A stretch of 11,025 nt of DNA from an uncultured Collinsella sp. (GCA_900550415.1 URSO01000067.1:1-11025), one strand, 5' to 3'; numbered from the stretch's first letter, positions 1-7,053 are shown. Numbers and translations: made by a program. The notes: generated by a model not told the origin, from the letters alone.

Positions 1-67
1 TCGCGCGGGGTTATCGCGAAAGCCCCCGGCGGTTCGCAAATCCTTTATCAAACGAAAGGACATGCAG

Positions 68-1447
68 ATGAGTTTGGGAAAGCTGACCGCCAACGGTCGC
101 CAGGACGGCTTTTTGTGCGAGGGCAAACCGTTCTTCTGGTTTGCCGATACGTGCTGGAGCGCATTTACGAGCATCGCCGAGAACGACTGGGATTACTACC
201 TGACCCGCCGTGCCGAGCAGGGCATGAACGTGCTGCAGATCAACACGTTGCCGCAGTGGGATCGCTGCTGTCCCGACCTGGGCATTTGGCCCTATGCCAG
301 CGAGGATGGCGTGCACTTTGATTGGTCCTGCCCCAACCAGGCGTATTGGGATCGTGCCGCCGCCATGTGCCGCGCGGCCGTCGAGCACGGCATTCGTCCG
401 GCGCTCGTGCTCATGTGGTGCAACTACGTGCCCGGTACCTGGGGTGCCAAGATCGCCGAGCGTTGCGGTGCCGAGATTATGCCGCGTGAGGAGGTTCGCG
501 CCCACGTTGCCCGCGTCGTCGAGAACCTGGGCGAGTTCGACCCCGTCTACGTGGTGGCGGGCGATACCGACTTTGCCGGCGACGAGGCGATCGCCTATTA
601 CGAGGACGCCCTCGACGAGGTCGTCAAGCGCGCGCCCGAGGCACTGCGCACCATGCATATCAACCGCGGTAACCGCACCATTCCGGCGCAGTATCTGGAC
701 CGTCTGGACTTTTATATGTTCCAGCCCGGCCACAACTACGAGGGCCAGCCCGAGGCATGGCGTCTGCCGCAGGACTTTATCGCCAACTATCCCAAAAAGC
801 CGATGGTCAACTCCGAGCCTTGCTACGAGCAGATGGGTGCGTCGCGCAACGTCTACTGGCGTTTTACCGCGCAGGATTGCCGCGCGAGCGTATGGTCGTC
901 GATTCTTGCCGGCGCCAGTGCCGGCGTGACCTATGGCGCACACGGCGTGTGGAACTGGCAAACATCGCGCAGCCAGGGTTCGGTCCTGGGCGAGGGCTTT
1001 GACATGCCCTTCCGCTGGCAAGAGTGCCTGCAGTTTGCGGGTGTGTGGGACTTTGGCGCGATCGAGCACGTGCTTGCCGCCCTAGGCGCTACGGCTGCCG
1101 ACGATGCACTTGCCGTGGTTCCGGCGCAGGAGCTCCTCGACGACGCGCGCGAGTCCATCCGTGTGGCGCGCGTTGGCGATCGCATCGTCGCGTACCTGCC
1201 GCGTACCACGGCGCTCAAGTTTAAGCTCGACGGCGCGCGTGGCTGGACGGCGACGGTCCTCGACATGGAGGACAAGCGCATCGCAAAGCTGCCCGTCCGT
1301 GACAACGGTGACGGCACCGTGCGCGTGGCGCAGCATCCCTTTGAGCACGACGCGCTGGTGATCCTGGCCCCGGGCGCTAACGGCTCTTCTCCAACATTTA
1401 CAACCCAGTCCCTTTCATTAGGCTGCGACGGAATGGTTCCTGCATGA
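68..1447 (+). CDS. GH140 / DUF4038 apiosidase-like glycoside hydrolase
   Basis: Predicted cytoplasmic glycosidase of the DUF4038 (apiosidase-like, GH140) family with a C-terminal beta domain of the 'putative collagen-binding' type; the substrate is probably a plant-type or other branched glycan fragment, but this cannot be read from sequence. Family landmarks (numbered from Met68, 459 aa) are FFWFADTCW near residue 23, an acidic GDTD near 165-168, QPGHN near 219-223, NSEP near 248-251, and the LAGASAGVTYGAHGVWNW stretch near 280-297. The Asp of GDTD and the Glu of NSEP are my candidates for the catalytic acids. The C-terminal domain covers about 345-435. There is no signal peptide. An ATG also exists at 62, but the ribosome-binding site AAAGGA (55-60) is 1 nt from it and 7 nt from ATG 68, so 68 is preferred. 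The last ~20 residues look non-conserved and run into a hairpin (see 1425-1482). Family call is confident; substrate unknown. Confidence 0.85.
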   Translation: MSLGKLTANGRQDGFLCEGKPFFWFADTCWSAFTSIAENDWDYYLTRRAEQGMNVLQINTLPQWDRCCPDLGIWPYASEDGVHFDWSCPNQAYWDRAAAMCRAAVEHGIRPALVLMWCNYVPGTWGAKIAERCGAEIMPREEVRAHVARVVENLGEFDPVYVVAGDTDFAGDEAIAYYEDALDEVVKRAPEALRTMHINRGNRTIPAQYLDRLDFYMFQPGHNYEGQPEAWRLPQDFIANYPKKPMVNSEPCYEQMGASRNVYWRFTAQDCRASVWSSILAGASAGVTYGAHGVWNWQTSRSQGSVLGEGFDMPFRWQECLQFAGVWDFGAIEHVLAALGATAADDALAVVPAQELLDDARESIRVARVGDRIVAYLPRTTALKFKLDGARGWTATVLDMEDKRIAKLPVRDNGDGTVRVAQHPFEHDALVILAPGANGSSPTFTTQSLSLGCDGMVPA

Positions 1448-1482
1448 CGGCTTCAAGCTGCCAAGGGGAGCCATTCCGTCGC
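1425..1482 (+). terminator. Long hairpin overlapping the glycosidase stop codon
   Basis: GCGACGGAATGGTTCC (1425-1440) pairs with GGAGCCATTCCGTCGC (1467-1482): 16 positions, 15 Watson-Crick and one G-U. The 26-nt loop holds the TGA stop (1445-1447). The sequence after the stem (ACCCTTTG) has only three T residues, so this is a weak intrinsic terminator at best. It could instead be a REP-like element that the gene has run into. Confidence 0.5.
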
Positions 1483-1492
1483 ACCCTTTGCT

Positions 1493-1531
1493 TACTCATT
1501 GGGTACTCATTGGGGACGTACTTAAATGAGT
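1493..1531. repeat. Tandem 11-bp repeat plus small inverted repeat
   Basis: TACTCATTGGG occurs twice with no gap (1493-1503, 1504-1514). The ACTCATT of the second copy is complementary to AATGAGT at 1525-1531, allowing a 7-bp stem. It lies just downstream of the 1425-1482 hairpin, so the two may belong to one repeat element. Confidence 0.6.
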
Positions 1532-1653
1532 GGCAGTTGGGGGATACTCCTTGCCGAGTTGGAGCTTGCGCGCGCCCCTTCTGGGTCATGCGGCTCAAAA
1601 TCGCGGCGTCATGCGGACGGCTGGGGTCGAATTTGCAACATTTCGAACTTGGC

Positions 1654-1681
1654 TTCGATATTGAGATTGGTTCTTTATTAA
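1654..1681 (+). promoter_or_regulatory. Weak candidate promoter of the LuxR-type gene
   Basis: TTCGAT (1654-1659), a 16-nt spacer and TATTAA (1676-1681) form a poor sigma70-like pair in an AT-rich patch. If real, transcription would begin near 1688, which removes ATG 1683 as a start and fits ATG 1719. The two GTCATGCGG copies would sit about 70-100 nt upstream of the transcription start. Low confidence: the match to consensus is partial. Confidence 0.25.
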
Positions 1682-1718
1682 AATGGTGTTCCGGACAACA
1701 AAGCGGGTGGGGGTTACC

Positions 1719-3263
1719 ATGAGGGACCTGGGAGACACAACCGCATATTTGCGCCGGGGCATGCGGGAGATTCTGTGCCTAGCGCTGTTCTTCTTCACGT
1801 TTTTGGCGTGCGAGTATTTCTTTGATGCGCGCATGGCCGAGTTCGTGCCATCGAGTGAGGTCGTCATCTACGAGAGCATCGTTGTCGGCGCGAGCGTGAT
1901 TGGCTTTTTCGTGCGCCCATTTCTGTACTATCGCCGTCCCCAGACGATCGATGCGACGAGCGATATTACGGGCGTGCTGTTGGTATCGGCGTTGCTGCTG
2001 ATGATTATGGCAATGCGGTTTGAGGTAGTAATTGCCGGCGGCCTGGTGGCGTGCTGCGCCCTGGGCTATTGCGGATCGACCGCCCATGCCAATCTTGCGC
2101 GGCGTTTTGCGCAGACGCCCTGCCTGGCGCGCACCGTGGCGGTTTCCTATGCTGTGGGCATTTTGGTGCAGGTGCTCAACCATATGGTGATGCCTGCGGG
2201 CATTCCCCAGCAGTCTGTTCTCATTGCCTGTGCGATTGCGCTGGTGGGGCTGCTTCACGGTGTCCGCCGCGCTAAATTGCGTGATGAGCCTGCGCCCGAG
2301 TTCGAGGTCGAGATTGCCGAGCTATCGGTCGATGCGTCGGAGCGTGGCGCCAGGTGGCACGATGACCCCGAGGCAAAGGCGGCCTTTCAGGGTGCCGTGG
2401 TGCGTCTGACGGTGGCGACCGCTTGCCTCACCGGCGTGTTCGCGGCCCTCAATGCCGGCCTTACGACCTCGCATGCCGCTGGCGCTATCGATCTGGGCGA
2501 CTGGCCGCGCTTGCTGCTGGTTGTGAGCGCCCTTGCCGCCGGCGTCCTGTATGACCTGCGTGGGCGTTCGTATATGAATATCATCATGACGTGCGCCGCC
2601 ATGCTGTCCACGCTCTCGTTCTTTGTACTTATCACCGATGGCAACGGTGGCAACACGCTTGCCGCCACGATTATCTTTTACCTTGGCACGGGCTTTTTCG
2701 TGGTGTTCTTCACCGCGAAGTTCGCCGCGATTTCGATGTATGCCCGCTGGGCGTATCTGTGGCCGTGCATGGGCCGTGTTATCAACAACGTTTGCTCGAT
2801 GCTCGTGACGGCTCCGGCAGTGGCGATTATCTCGAGTCAAAACGTGCTGGCGGCAGTGAGCGTCGTGCTCGTGCTGTTTGTCGGCATCGCGATTTCGCTG
2901 TTGGGACAGTTTGGACAAGACGGTGAGGGCGAGGCGACGCGCGGCAGGCTGGCGCTTGCCACCGACGATCTTGGCGTGAGCTGTGAGCCCGGCCAGGCCG
3001 ACACGGTGCCCCTGGAGGCGCCGGAGCTTTCGTTTGACGATCGGCTCGATGGCTTCGTTGCCGCCTTTGGGCTCACCAAGCGCGAGCGCGATGTTCTGGA
3101 GGCACTGGTCGTTTCGGACGACAGCGTGCAGGACGTGGCGGCGGCACTCTTCCTTTCGCGTTCCACGCTCTATCGCCACATCGCTTCGATTAACAAAAAG
3201 ACAGGTGCCTCCTCGCGCGTAGCCCTCATCAACTTCTTCTGGTCCTGGACACCCCAAGACTAG
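1719..3263 (+). CDS. Membrane-bound LuxR-type transcriptional regulator (MFS-like N-terminus)
   Basis: Predicted inner-membrane regulator: an MFS-like bundle of about 11-12 hydrophobic helices followed by a cytoplasmic LuxR/GerE HTH. From Met1719 (514 aa), hydrophobic helices fill about 18-190, a charged cytoplasmic loop covers about 190-228, and more helices run to about 397. A ~50-residue acidic linker leads to the HTH at about 451-508, with the family signatures LTKRERDVLEAL, the recognition helix SRSTLYRHI and a conserved KKTGASSR. It has no receiver domain and no phosphorylatable Asp module, so the membrane part probably senses a ligand or envelope state (inference). ATG 1719 follows the purine-rich GGGTGGGGG at 1705-1713; ATG 1683, 12 codons upstream, has no ribosome-binding site and overlaps the candidate -10. 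Such proteins are numerous in Coriobacteriia. Ligand and target genes are unknown. Confidence 0.85.
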   Translation: MRDLGDTTAYLRRGMREILCLALFFFTFLACEYFFDARMAEFVPSSEVVIYESIVVGASVIGFFVRPFLYYRRPQTIDATSDITGVLLVSALLLMIMAMRFEVVIAGGLVACCALGYCGSTAHANLARRFAQTPCLARTVAVSYAVGILVQVLNHMVMPAGIPQQSVLIACAIALVGLLHGVRRAKLRDEPAPEFEVEIAELSVDASERGARWHDDPEAKAAFQGAVVRLTVATACLTGVFAALNAGLTTSHAAGAIDLGDWPRLLLVVSALAAGVLYDLRGRSYMNIIMTCAAMLSTLSFFVLITDGNGGNTLAATIIFYLGTGFFVVFFTAKFAAISMYARWAYLWPCMGRVINNVCSMLVTAPAVAIISSQNVLAAVSVVLVLFVGIAISLLGQFGQDGEGEATRGRLALATDDLGVSCEPGQADTVPLEAPELSFDDRLDGFVAAFGLTKRERDVLEALVVSDDSVQDVAAALFLSRSTLYRHIASINKKTGASSRVALINFFWSWTPQD

Positions 3264-3265
3264 CT

Positions 3266-3306
3266 AACCACCACAAAGGGGACAGGCACCTTTGTGGTGG
3301 TTTTTT
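3266..3306 (+). terminator. Intrinsic terminator; copy 1 of the dispersed hairpin
   Basis: The left arm AACCACCACAAAGG (3266-3279) pairs perfectly with CCTTTGTGGTGGTT (3289-3302) across a 9-nt loop, and T6 (3301-3306) follows. It starts two bases after the LuxR-type stop codon, so it serves as that gene's rho-independent terminator. The same sequence recurs at 9905-9940 and as a left half at 6983-7002, so it is also a dispersed repeat. Confidence 0.85.
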
Positions 3307-3408
3307 ACCTGCAAAAATATGAATATGAGACATTTGTCACCTGCCGTTTTGGTGCTCAAAGGCATATGAATGTGATGCTGAGCAGAGCAGAACGGAGGGG
3401 GTGCACCT

Positions 3409-3858
3409 ATGGCGTCTCGGGGTTGCGCGTCTAATAAAATTGCGGGCGCGCTTATCGCCGTGGTGGCCTTTGCCGCGGCGGTGACACTCATGCGAGTTTA
3501 CGTTGCCGGCGACCATGGCGCTCAGGGAAAGACTGCCGCGCAAGTGTCGCTCAACGATTGCGCTGCCGTTCCGGTGGCGGTCAAGCTTATCGAGGACGGG
3601 GAGGCGCGGACGGCCTATGAGACCGACGATGCCGAACTGGTCGCATCGACTTTTGCCGCGCTCGATGGCTGCACCGTGGGGGATGCGGTGGATGAGCGGA
3701 CGAGCGATGCCGGCCGAACGCTCGTCTTTGTCTATACGGATGGCTCGGAGCAATCGGTAGAACTTGAGGGCAAAAACATCGTGCTCGATAAGACGGCGTA
3801 TCGACTTAACGGTGCCGATGAGTTATGGCGGCAGCTTGCCGCAATCAAAAACAGCTAA
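3409..3858 (+). CDS. Small single-pass membrane protein, unknown function
   Basis: I do not recognise this 149-aa protein. It has a short basic N-terminus, one hydrophobic helix at about residues 11-33 (IAGALIAVVAFAAAVTLM), and an extracytoplasmic domain of about 115 residues rich in beta-strand-like segments, such as RTLVFVYTDGSEQSVELEG and NIVLDKTAYRLNG. The helix has no lipobox, so it is a membrane anchor or an uncleaved signal. The start is well supported: GGAGGGGG (3394-3401) lies 7 nt upstream of ATG 3409. It ends 20 nt before the zinc-ribbon gene at 3879, suggesting co-transcription, and probably opens a four-gene operon running to 6974. Upstream, 3307-3408 shows no promoter I would defend. 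Confidence 0.75.
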   Translation: MASRGCASNKIAGALIAVVAFAAAVTLMRVYVAGDHGAQGKTAAQVSLNDCAAVPVAVKLIEDGEARTAYETDDAELVASTFAALDGCTVGDAVDERTSDAGRTLVFVYTDGSEQSVELEGKNIVLDKTAYRLNGADELWRQLAAIKNS

Positions 3859-3878
3859 CGAAATTAGGGATGTACGGG

Positions 3879-5438
3879 ATGAGTGACTTGAGATTCTGCC
3901 CGGCGTGCGGGGCGCAGCTGCCTCGGGTCGCCGGCGTGCCGGTGCGATTTTGCCCGGGGTGCGGCGTCCGACTTGAGGGCGTTGTGGGCTACTCGGGCGC
4001 CGTGGGGGCTACAGATGGGGCGACTGCCGATGACGATGCGGACGAAGGCGGCGACCCGAGTGTGGACGCGCCGGCCGATGCGCCGGTGGAGACTGCCGGC
4101 GTCGCGTCGTCTCGTGACGCAGCCACGACGGATGCGCCTCACATCGGTGACCTTGAGCTTCATGCCGCATGCGATACCTCTGGCGGCCAGGCACTCGCGC
4201 AGGTGGTGCTGCCGCGGGGCTGGCATATCGAAGAAGCGCATCTTGAGCGCAGCGGCAGTTTCGACTGCCCGATTTCGGTTGGCGTGACGGCGGCGGGTCC
4301 GATGGGTGAGCGGATTATGTACCGCTCCGAGCTCTGCTACGTGGATGCGGGCGCCGTTGCCAAGCGTATCCCCACGCAAACCGAACGCAAGGTGTTTGTG
4401 CACGTGGAGGCAGCTTGCGACGAGCTGGCTCAGGCCTGTGCAGCACGGCTGGGCGCGCGGGCAGAGGTTGTTGCCGAGCAACCGTACCCATCGAGCGCGG
4501 CGGTCGATATCGAGCGCGAGCGTGCCCGCGTAAAGCGCGAGGCGGCAAACGACTTTGCAATCCAGGGCTTTTCGATGGAACCGAGTGATGTGGTCTATGA
4601 GTGCCGCATGCGTCGATATCGGCTCACGGGCGCTCCGGTGCCCACCGAGCTCGCGGTGGCGGCCAAAGTCGAGGGCTATATGTTTTCAATCGGAGGCGTC
4701 GCGGGTTCTATGGGCAAAGGTGTTGCCGCTGGGGCCGAGGCGCTGCTGGGCGCGAGCCTTTCGAGTGGGCTGATCGGCGGTGTTTTGGGCAAGCGCCTGC
4801 GCGAGCGCAAGGCGGCGGCAGCGGCGGGACAGGGCGTCGCGCAAGAACAGCCCACGGGTCGAGGCGGTTGCCCGGACGGAGCGTCGTTCGAGCTGGGTGC
4901 GGCCGACCTGCTGCAGTGGCGTATCAGGGACAGCTTCTGTTTGGCTGCGCCAGAAGGTCGCCTGGACGAGGCGGCCTCCACGGCGCTTGCATCAATGGCG
5001 TCGACTCTGCGGCTCAATCCAGCGATTGCACGCGAAGCGTCAGCTCAAAAGCAACAGATGGTGCTTGAGCAGCGCCAACGCACGCAGATGAACATTGCCC
5101 AGCAGCAACAGCAGTTTGCAGCCTGGCAACAGATGCATGCCTCGCAACAGGCGGCATTCGACAGCTACCAGCAGGCGTGGTTCGATCGCAGCGACCGTCA
5201 GCACGCCGCGAATATGGCTGCCAGCGCCGCCAATTTTTCCAGCGCGGGCGTGGGGACGGGCACCGCTTCGTATTCCGATGCCATTCGCGGGGTCAACCAT
5301 TACACCAGACCCGACGGCACCGATGTCGAGGTCTCGGTGATGGCCGACCAGGCCTGGGTCAACGGTTCGGGCGATGTGATCGGTACACGCGATGGTTTTG
5401 AACCTGGTTTTGGCTGGACGGAACTGCCTCGTCAATAG
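3879..5438 (+). CDS. Zinc-ribbon protein with Gln-rich segment, unknown function
   Basis: This 519-aa protein opens with a zinc ribbon (CPAC at 7-10 and CPGC at 25-28; ligands Cys7, Cys10, Cys25, Cys28). An Asp/Ala-rich flexible linker (about 40-90) and a mixed alpha/beta region (about 90-245) follow. Next comes a Gly/Ala-rich hydrophobic patch (about 266-303, GGVAGSMGKGVAAGAEALLG) that could touch or cross the membrane. A Gln/Met/Ala-rich coil lies at about 388-435, and a C-terminal module at about 467-519 (GVNHYTRPDGTDVEVSV ... GFGWTELPRQ) resembles the tails of several zinc-ribbon hypotheticals. There is no signal peptide. In-frame ATGs also exist at 3825 and 3870; AGGGA (3866-3870) is 8 nt from ATG 3879 but overlaps ATG 3870, and the product then begins directly with the zinc ribbon, so 3879 is chosen. 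Function unknown; a scaffold or membrane-associated role is only a guess. Confidence 0.75.
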   Translation: MSDLRFCPACGAQLPRVAGVPVRFCPGCGVRLEGVVGYSGAVGATDGATADDDADEGGDPSVDAPADAPVETAGVASSRDAATTDAPHIGDLELHAACDTSGGQALAQVVLPRGWHIEEAHLERSGSFDCPISVGVTAAGPMGERIMYRSELCYVDAGAVAKRIPTQTERKVFVHVEAACDELAQACAARLGARAEVVAEQPYPSSAAVDIERERARVKREAANDFAIQGFSMEPSDVVYECRMRRYRLTGAPVPTELAVAAKVEGYMFSIGGVAGSMGKGVAAGAEALLGASLSSGLIGGVLGKRLRERKAAAAAGQGVAQEQPTGRGGCPDGASFELGAADLLQWRIRDSFCLAAPEGRLDEAASTALASMASTLRLNPAIAREASAQKQQMVLEQRQRTQMNIAQQQQQFAAWQQMHASQQAAFDSYQQAWFDRSDRQHAANMAASAANFSSAGVGTGTASYSDAIRGVNHYTRPDGTDVEVSVMADQAWVNGSGDVIGTRDGFEPGFGWTELPRQ

Positions 5439-5463
5439 CGTGGGGTGGCTTATGTGTGAATCG

Positions 5464-5486
5464 ATGCCGGGTGTGTTTCTCGGCAT
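5464..5486 (+). other. Small intergenic hairpin before the lipoprotein gene
   Basis: ATGCCG (5464-5469) and CGGCAT (5481-5486) form a 6-bp stem around an 11-nt loop in the 73-nt gap before 5512. No T-tract follows, so it would not terminate transcription. It may be an mRNA processing or stability element, or chance. Confidence 0.3.
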
Positions 5487-5511
5487 TGTGCTAAAGAACG
5501 GGAAAGGAACA

Positions 5512-6252
5512 ATGATGAGGGAGACGGTACTTTCGCGCACGGCATTTGTCGCGGCGGCGGGAACGGCGCTGCTGACGCTTGTGGGGTGCGGCGGACAGCG
5601 GACGCAGGATGCGACGGGTTTTAACGACGACCGCCCGGTAAAGGACAAGATGGATGCGGGTGCGACGTCGGGCGATTCCGGCGACGCGGACAGCGGCTCG
5701 GCGGATGCGTTCGATACGTGATCGGATGATTGTTGGGATGCGCACCGCAACATCAGCATCGCGGCGCTCCTCGAGCTTAAGGGCTGGCAGTTGCAGGAGT
5801 TTGCCTCGCAGCAGGGCTATGCCTGGCAAGACGCGCTCGAGATGTACGAGGACGAGGCGGGACACGTGCTCAGCGTCTGCAATATCAGCAAGGACGGCGC
5901 GACCGAATGGCTCGGCGAGGACGAAATCGGAAAGCTCGACAAGGGCGGCACCGGAAGCACCGTGATGTTCACGCTGCAACTTTCGGGCTATTCGAGCTGC
6001 GAGGATGTTATCGCGGGCTTTTCCGTGCCGGTCGAGGACCGGGCGCAGATTACTTCGGGCTCATGGATCGCGTGCGTATACGGTTCCAACATGGCGCGGC
6101 ACGTTGCCATGGCGAGTCCGATGGAAAACGGTGACTACCGCTTGGATCTCATTACCGAGGAGGCTATCAAGACCGGTAGGTTTACCCAGGGCGGCGGTGC
6201 TCCGACGATAGACGAATTTTGGCAGGAAAAGACTGGACGCGCGCTCGGCTAG
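5512..6252 (+). pseudogene. Lipoprotein gene interrupted by one in-frame TGA
   Basis: The N-terminal part (5512-5721) encodes a lipoprotein signal: S-R-T-A-F-V-A-A-A-G, a hydrophobic stretch, and the lipobox LVGC with Cys26, followed by a Gly/Asp/Ser linker. TGA at 5719-5721 (codon 70) ends this as a 69-aa peptide. The same frame then stays open for 176 more codons to TAG at 6250-6252. The downstream part is clearly related to the next gene (6288-6974): LQLSGYSSCEDVIAG matches LSVGGYTTGDRALTG, and TIDEFWQ matches DIDELWS. Read through, the protein would be about 246 residues, against 228 for the paralogue. The simplest reading is a nonsense mutation, for example CGA to TGA; alternatives are sequencing error, readthrough, or restart at ATG 5791, which would lack a signal peptide. 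The ribosome-binding site AAAGGA (5503-5508) is 3 nt from ATG 5512 and 6 nt from ATG 5515; either may be used. Confidence 0.75.
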
Positions 6253-6287
6253 GTGCGACGTGGCCAATACCATAGCGAGGAACGAAC

Positions 6288-6974
6288 ATGATGAATGAAG
6301 TGATGATGAGCCGTGCGGCCTTTGTGGCAGGCGCGGGCGTGCTGGCTTGTGCGCTGGCTGGCTGCTCGGGCGGATTGGGCGGCGCGGGCGGTGCCAAGAA
6401 GGCGACCACGGCGGACGCCGCCTGTGTAGACGACAACGCCAACGTGACGGTCTATGCTGCGATCAACTTGGACGGCGCCGACCTGGTGCGCCTGCTCAAG
6501 CATCAAAACTATGAGTGGCAAGGCGAGAGCGTGGGCTACGGTGCCGCCGATGACGCGGGGCTTTTCGCCTTTACCTTTTCTAAGATTTCGGATGATGTGG
6601 ACGAACTTGCGAACAGCGCGATACCGCTTTCGGAGTCCGAGTACGAGGAACTTGAGCCGGGCGGCGGAGACGATAGCGTGGCGATTTTGCTCTCGGTGGG
6701 TGGCTATACGACGGGCGATCGTGCGCTCACCGGCGCAATCGGCGATGCGGCGATAGTGCAGGAGAAGTGCACAATCGACGATTCCGTGTATTGGCTGGTC
6801 AAGGCGCTCGACGGCAGCCGTTACGTGATTTCGGCCTACGACACCGAAGATGATGGCGACAGCGCGCATGACATCTATATCTATAGTGAGTCTTTTATTC
6901 ACACCGGTTATCTGAGCGGCGGCGACCAAATCGATATTGACGAACTCTGGAGCCGCCTGACCAATGCCTCGTAG
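6288..6974 (+). CDS. Putative lipoprotein, intact paralogue of the preceding broken gene
   Basis: This 228-aa predicted lipoprotein is anchored to the outer face of the membrane. The signal peptide has S-R-A-A-F-V-A-G-A-G, a hydrophobic core and the lipobox LAGC; lipidated Cys26 is at the same position as in the upstream paralogue. A Gly/Ala linker reaches about residue 45. The mature domain is acidic (many Asp and Glu, for example SESEYEELEPGGGDD) and ends in GGDQIDIDELWSRL, the motif shared with the upstream copy. Function is not recognised; it could be a surface ligand-binding or regulatory protein. The single Arg in the SRxAF pattern resembles a degenerate Tat signal, but with only one Arg the Sec route is the default assumption. 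Start: GCGAGG (6275-6280) is 7 nt before ATG 6288. It lies 35 nt after the upstream copy and is the last gene of the operon. Confidence 0.8.
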   Translation: MMNEVMMSRAAFVAGAGVLACALAGCSGGLGGAGGAKKATTADAACVDDNANVTVYAAINLDGADLVRLLKHQNYEWQGESVGYGAADDAGLFAFTFSKISDDVDELANSAIPLSESEYEELEPGGGDDSVAILLSVGGYTTGDRALTGAIGDAAIVQEKCTIDDSVYWLVKALDGSRYVISAYDTEDDGDSAHDIYIYSESFIHTGYLSGGDQIDIDELWSRLTNAS

Positions 6975-6982
6975 CGCACCAA

Positions 6983-7002
6983 AACCACCACAAAGGGGAC
7001 AG
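6983..7002 (+). repeat. Left half only of the dispersed hairpin repeat
   Basis: AACCACCACAAAGGGGACAG here is identical over 20 nt to 3266-3285, after which the two sequences diverge completely. The right arm (CCTTTGTGGTGGTT) is missing, so this copy cannot fold as a terminator. It looks like a truncated or recombined element between two convergent genes. Confidence 0.75.
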
Positions 7003-7004
7003 TG

Positions 7005-7026
7005 AGGCGGGACTTTTTGACCGCCT
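7005..7026. terminator. Weak hairpin between convergent operon and mgtA
   Basis: AGGCGG (7005-7010) pairs with CCGCCT (7021-7026) around a 10-nt loop. It sits between the stop of the lipoprotein gene (6974) and that of mgtA (7054), where a two-way terminator is expected. Neither strand has a T-tract directly after the stem, so the terminator assignment is tentative. Confidence 0.3.
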
Positions 7027-7053
7027 GATGGGTCGAGCGTAACAACTCGTGCG

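Larger units (their letters stand above)
1448..1718. other. Non-coding region between glycosidase and LuxR-type gene
   Basis: No credible gene in this 271-nt stretch. It holds the right arm of the hairpin above, a tandem duplication of TACTCATTGGG (1493-1503 and 1504-1514), a small inverted repeat ACTCATT (1505-1511) / AATGAGT (1525-1531) around a 13-nt loop, and two copies of GTCATGCGG (1585-1593 and 1608-1616) set 23 nt apart. From about 1630 the sequence becomes AT-richer, as expected near a promoter. A 92-codon reading frame at 1444-1722 has no ribosome-binding site and crosses the repeats, so I do not consider it coding. Confidence 0.6.

Noticed and set aside
1..71. Possible end of an upstream gene overlapping the glycosidase start as ATGA (stop TGA at 69-71)
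   Set aside because: A frame is open from the edge, but 22 codons with no recognisable sequence cannot be told from chance, and the region before 62 looks like an ordinary leader with a ribosome-binding site.
11..1069. 352-codon open frame on the minus strand opposite the glycosidase
   Set aside because: It mirrors the codon structure of the strongly supported + strand gene, has no family resemblance and is typical of GC-rich antisense frames.
1444..1722. 92-codon ORF between the glycosidase and the LuxR-type gene
   Set aside because: It crosses the hairpin and repeats, overlaps the next gene's start and has no ribosome-binding site or recognisable motif.
5719..5790. Selenocysteine at the in-frame TGA
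   Set aside because: No compact stem-loop with a SECIS-like apical loop is apparent just downstream, and a linker is an unlikely place for Sec. A nonsense mutation is simpler.
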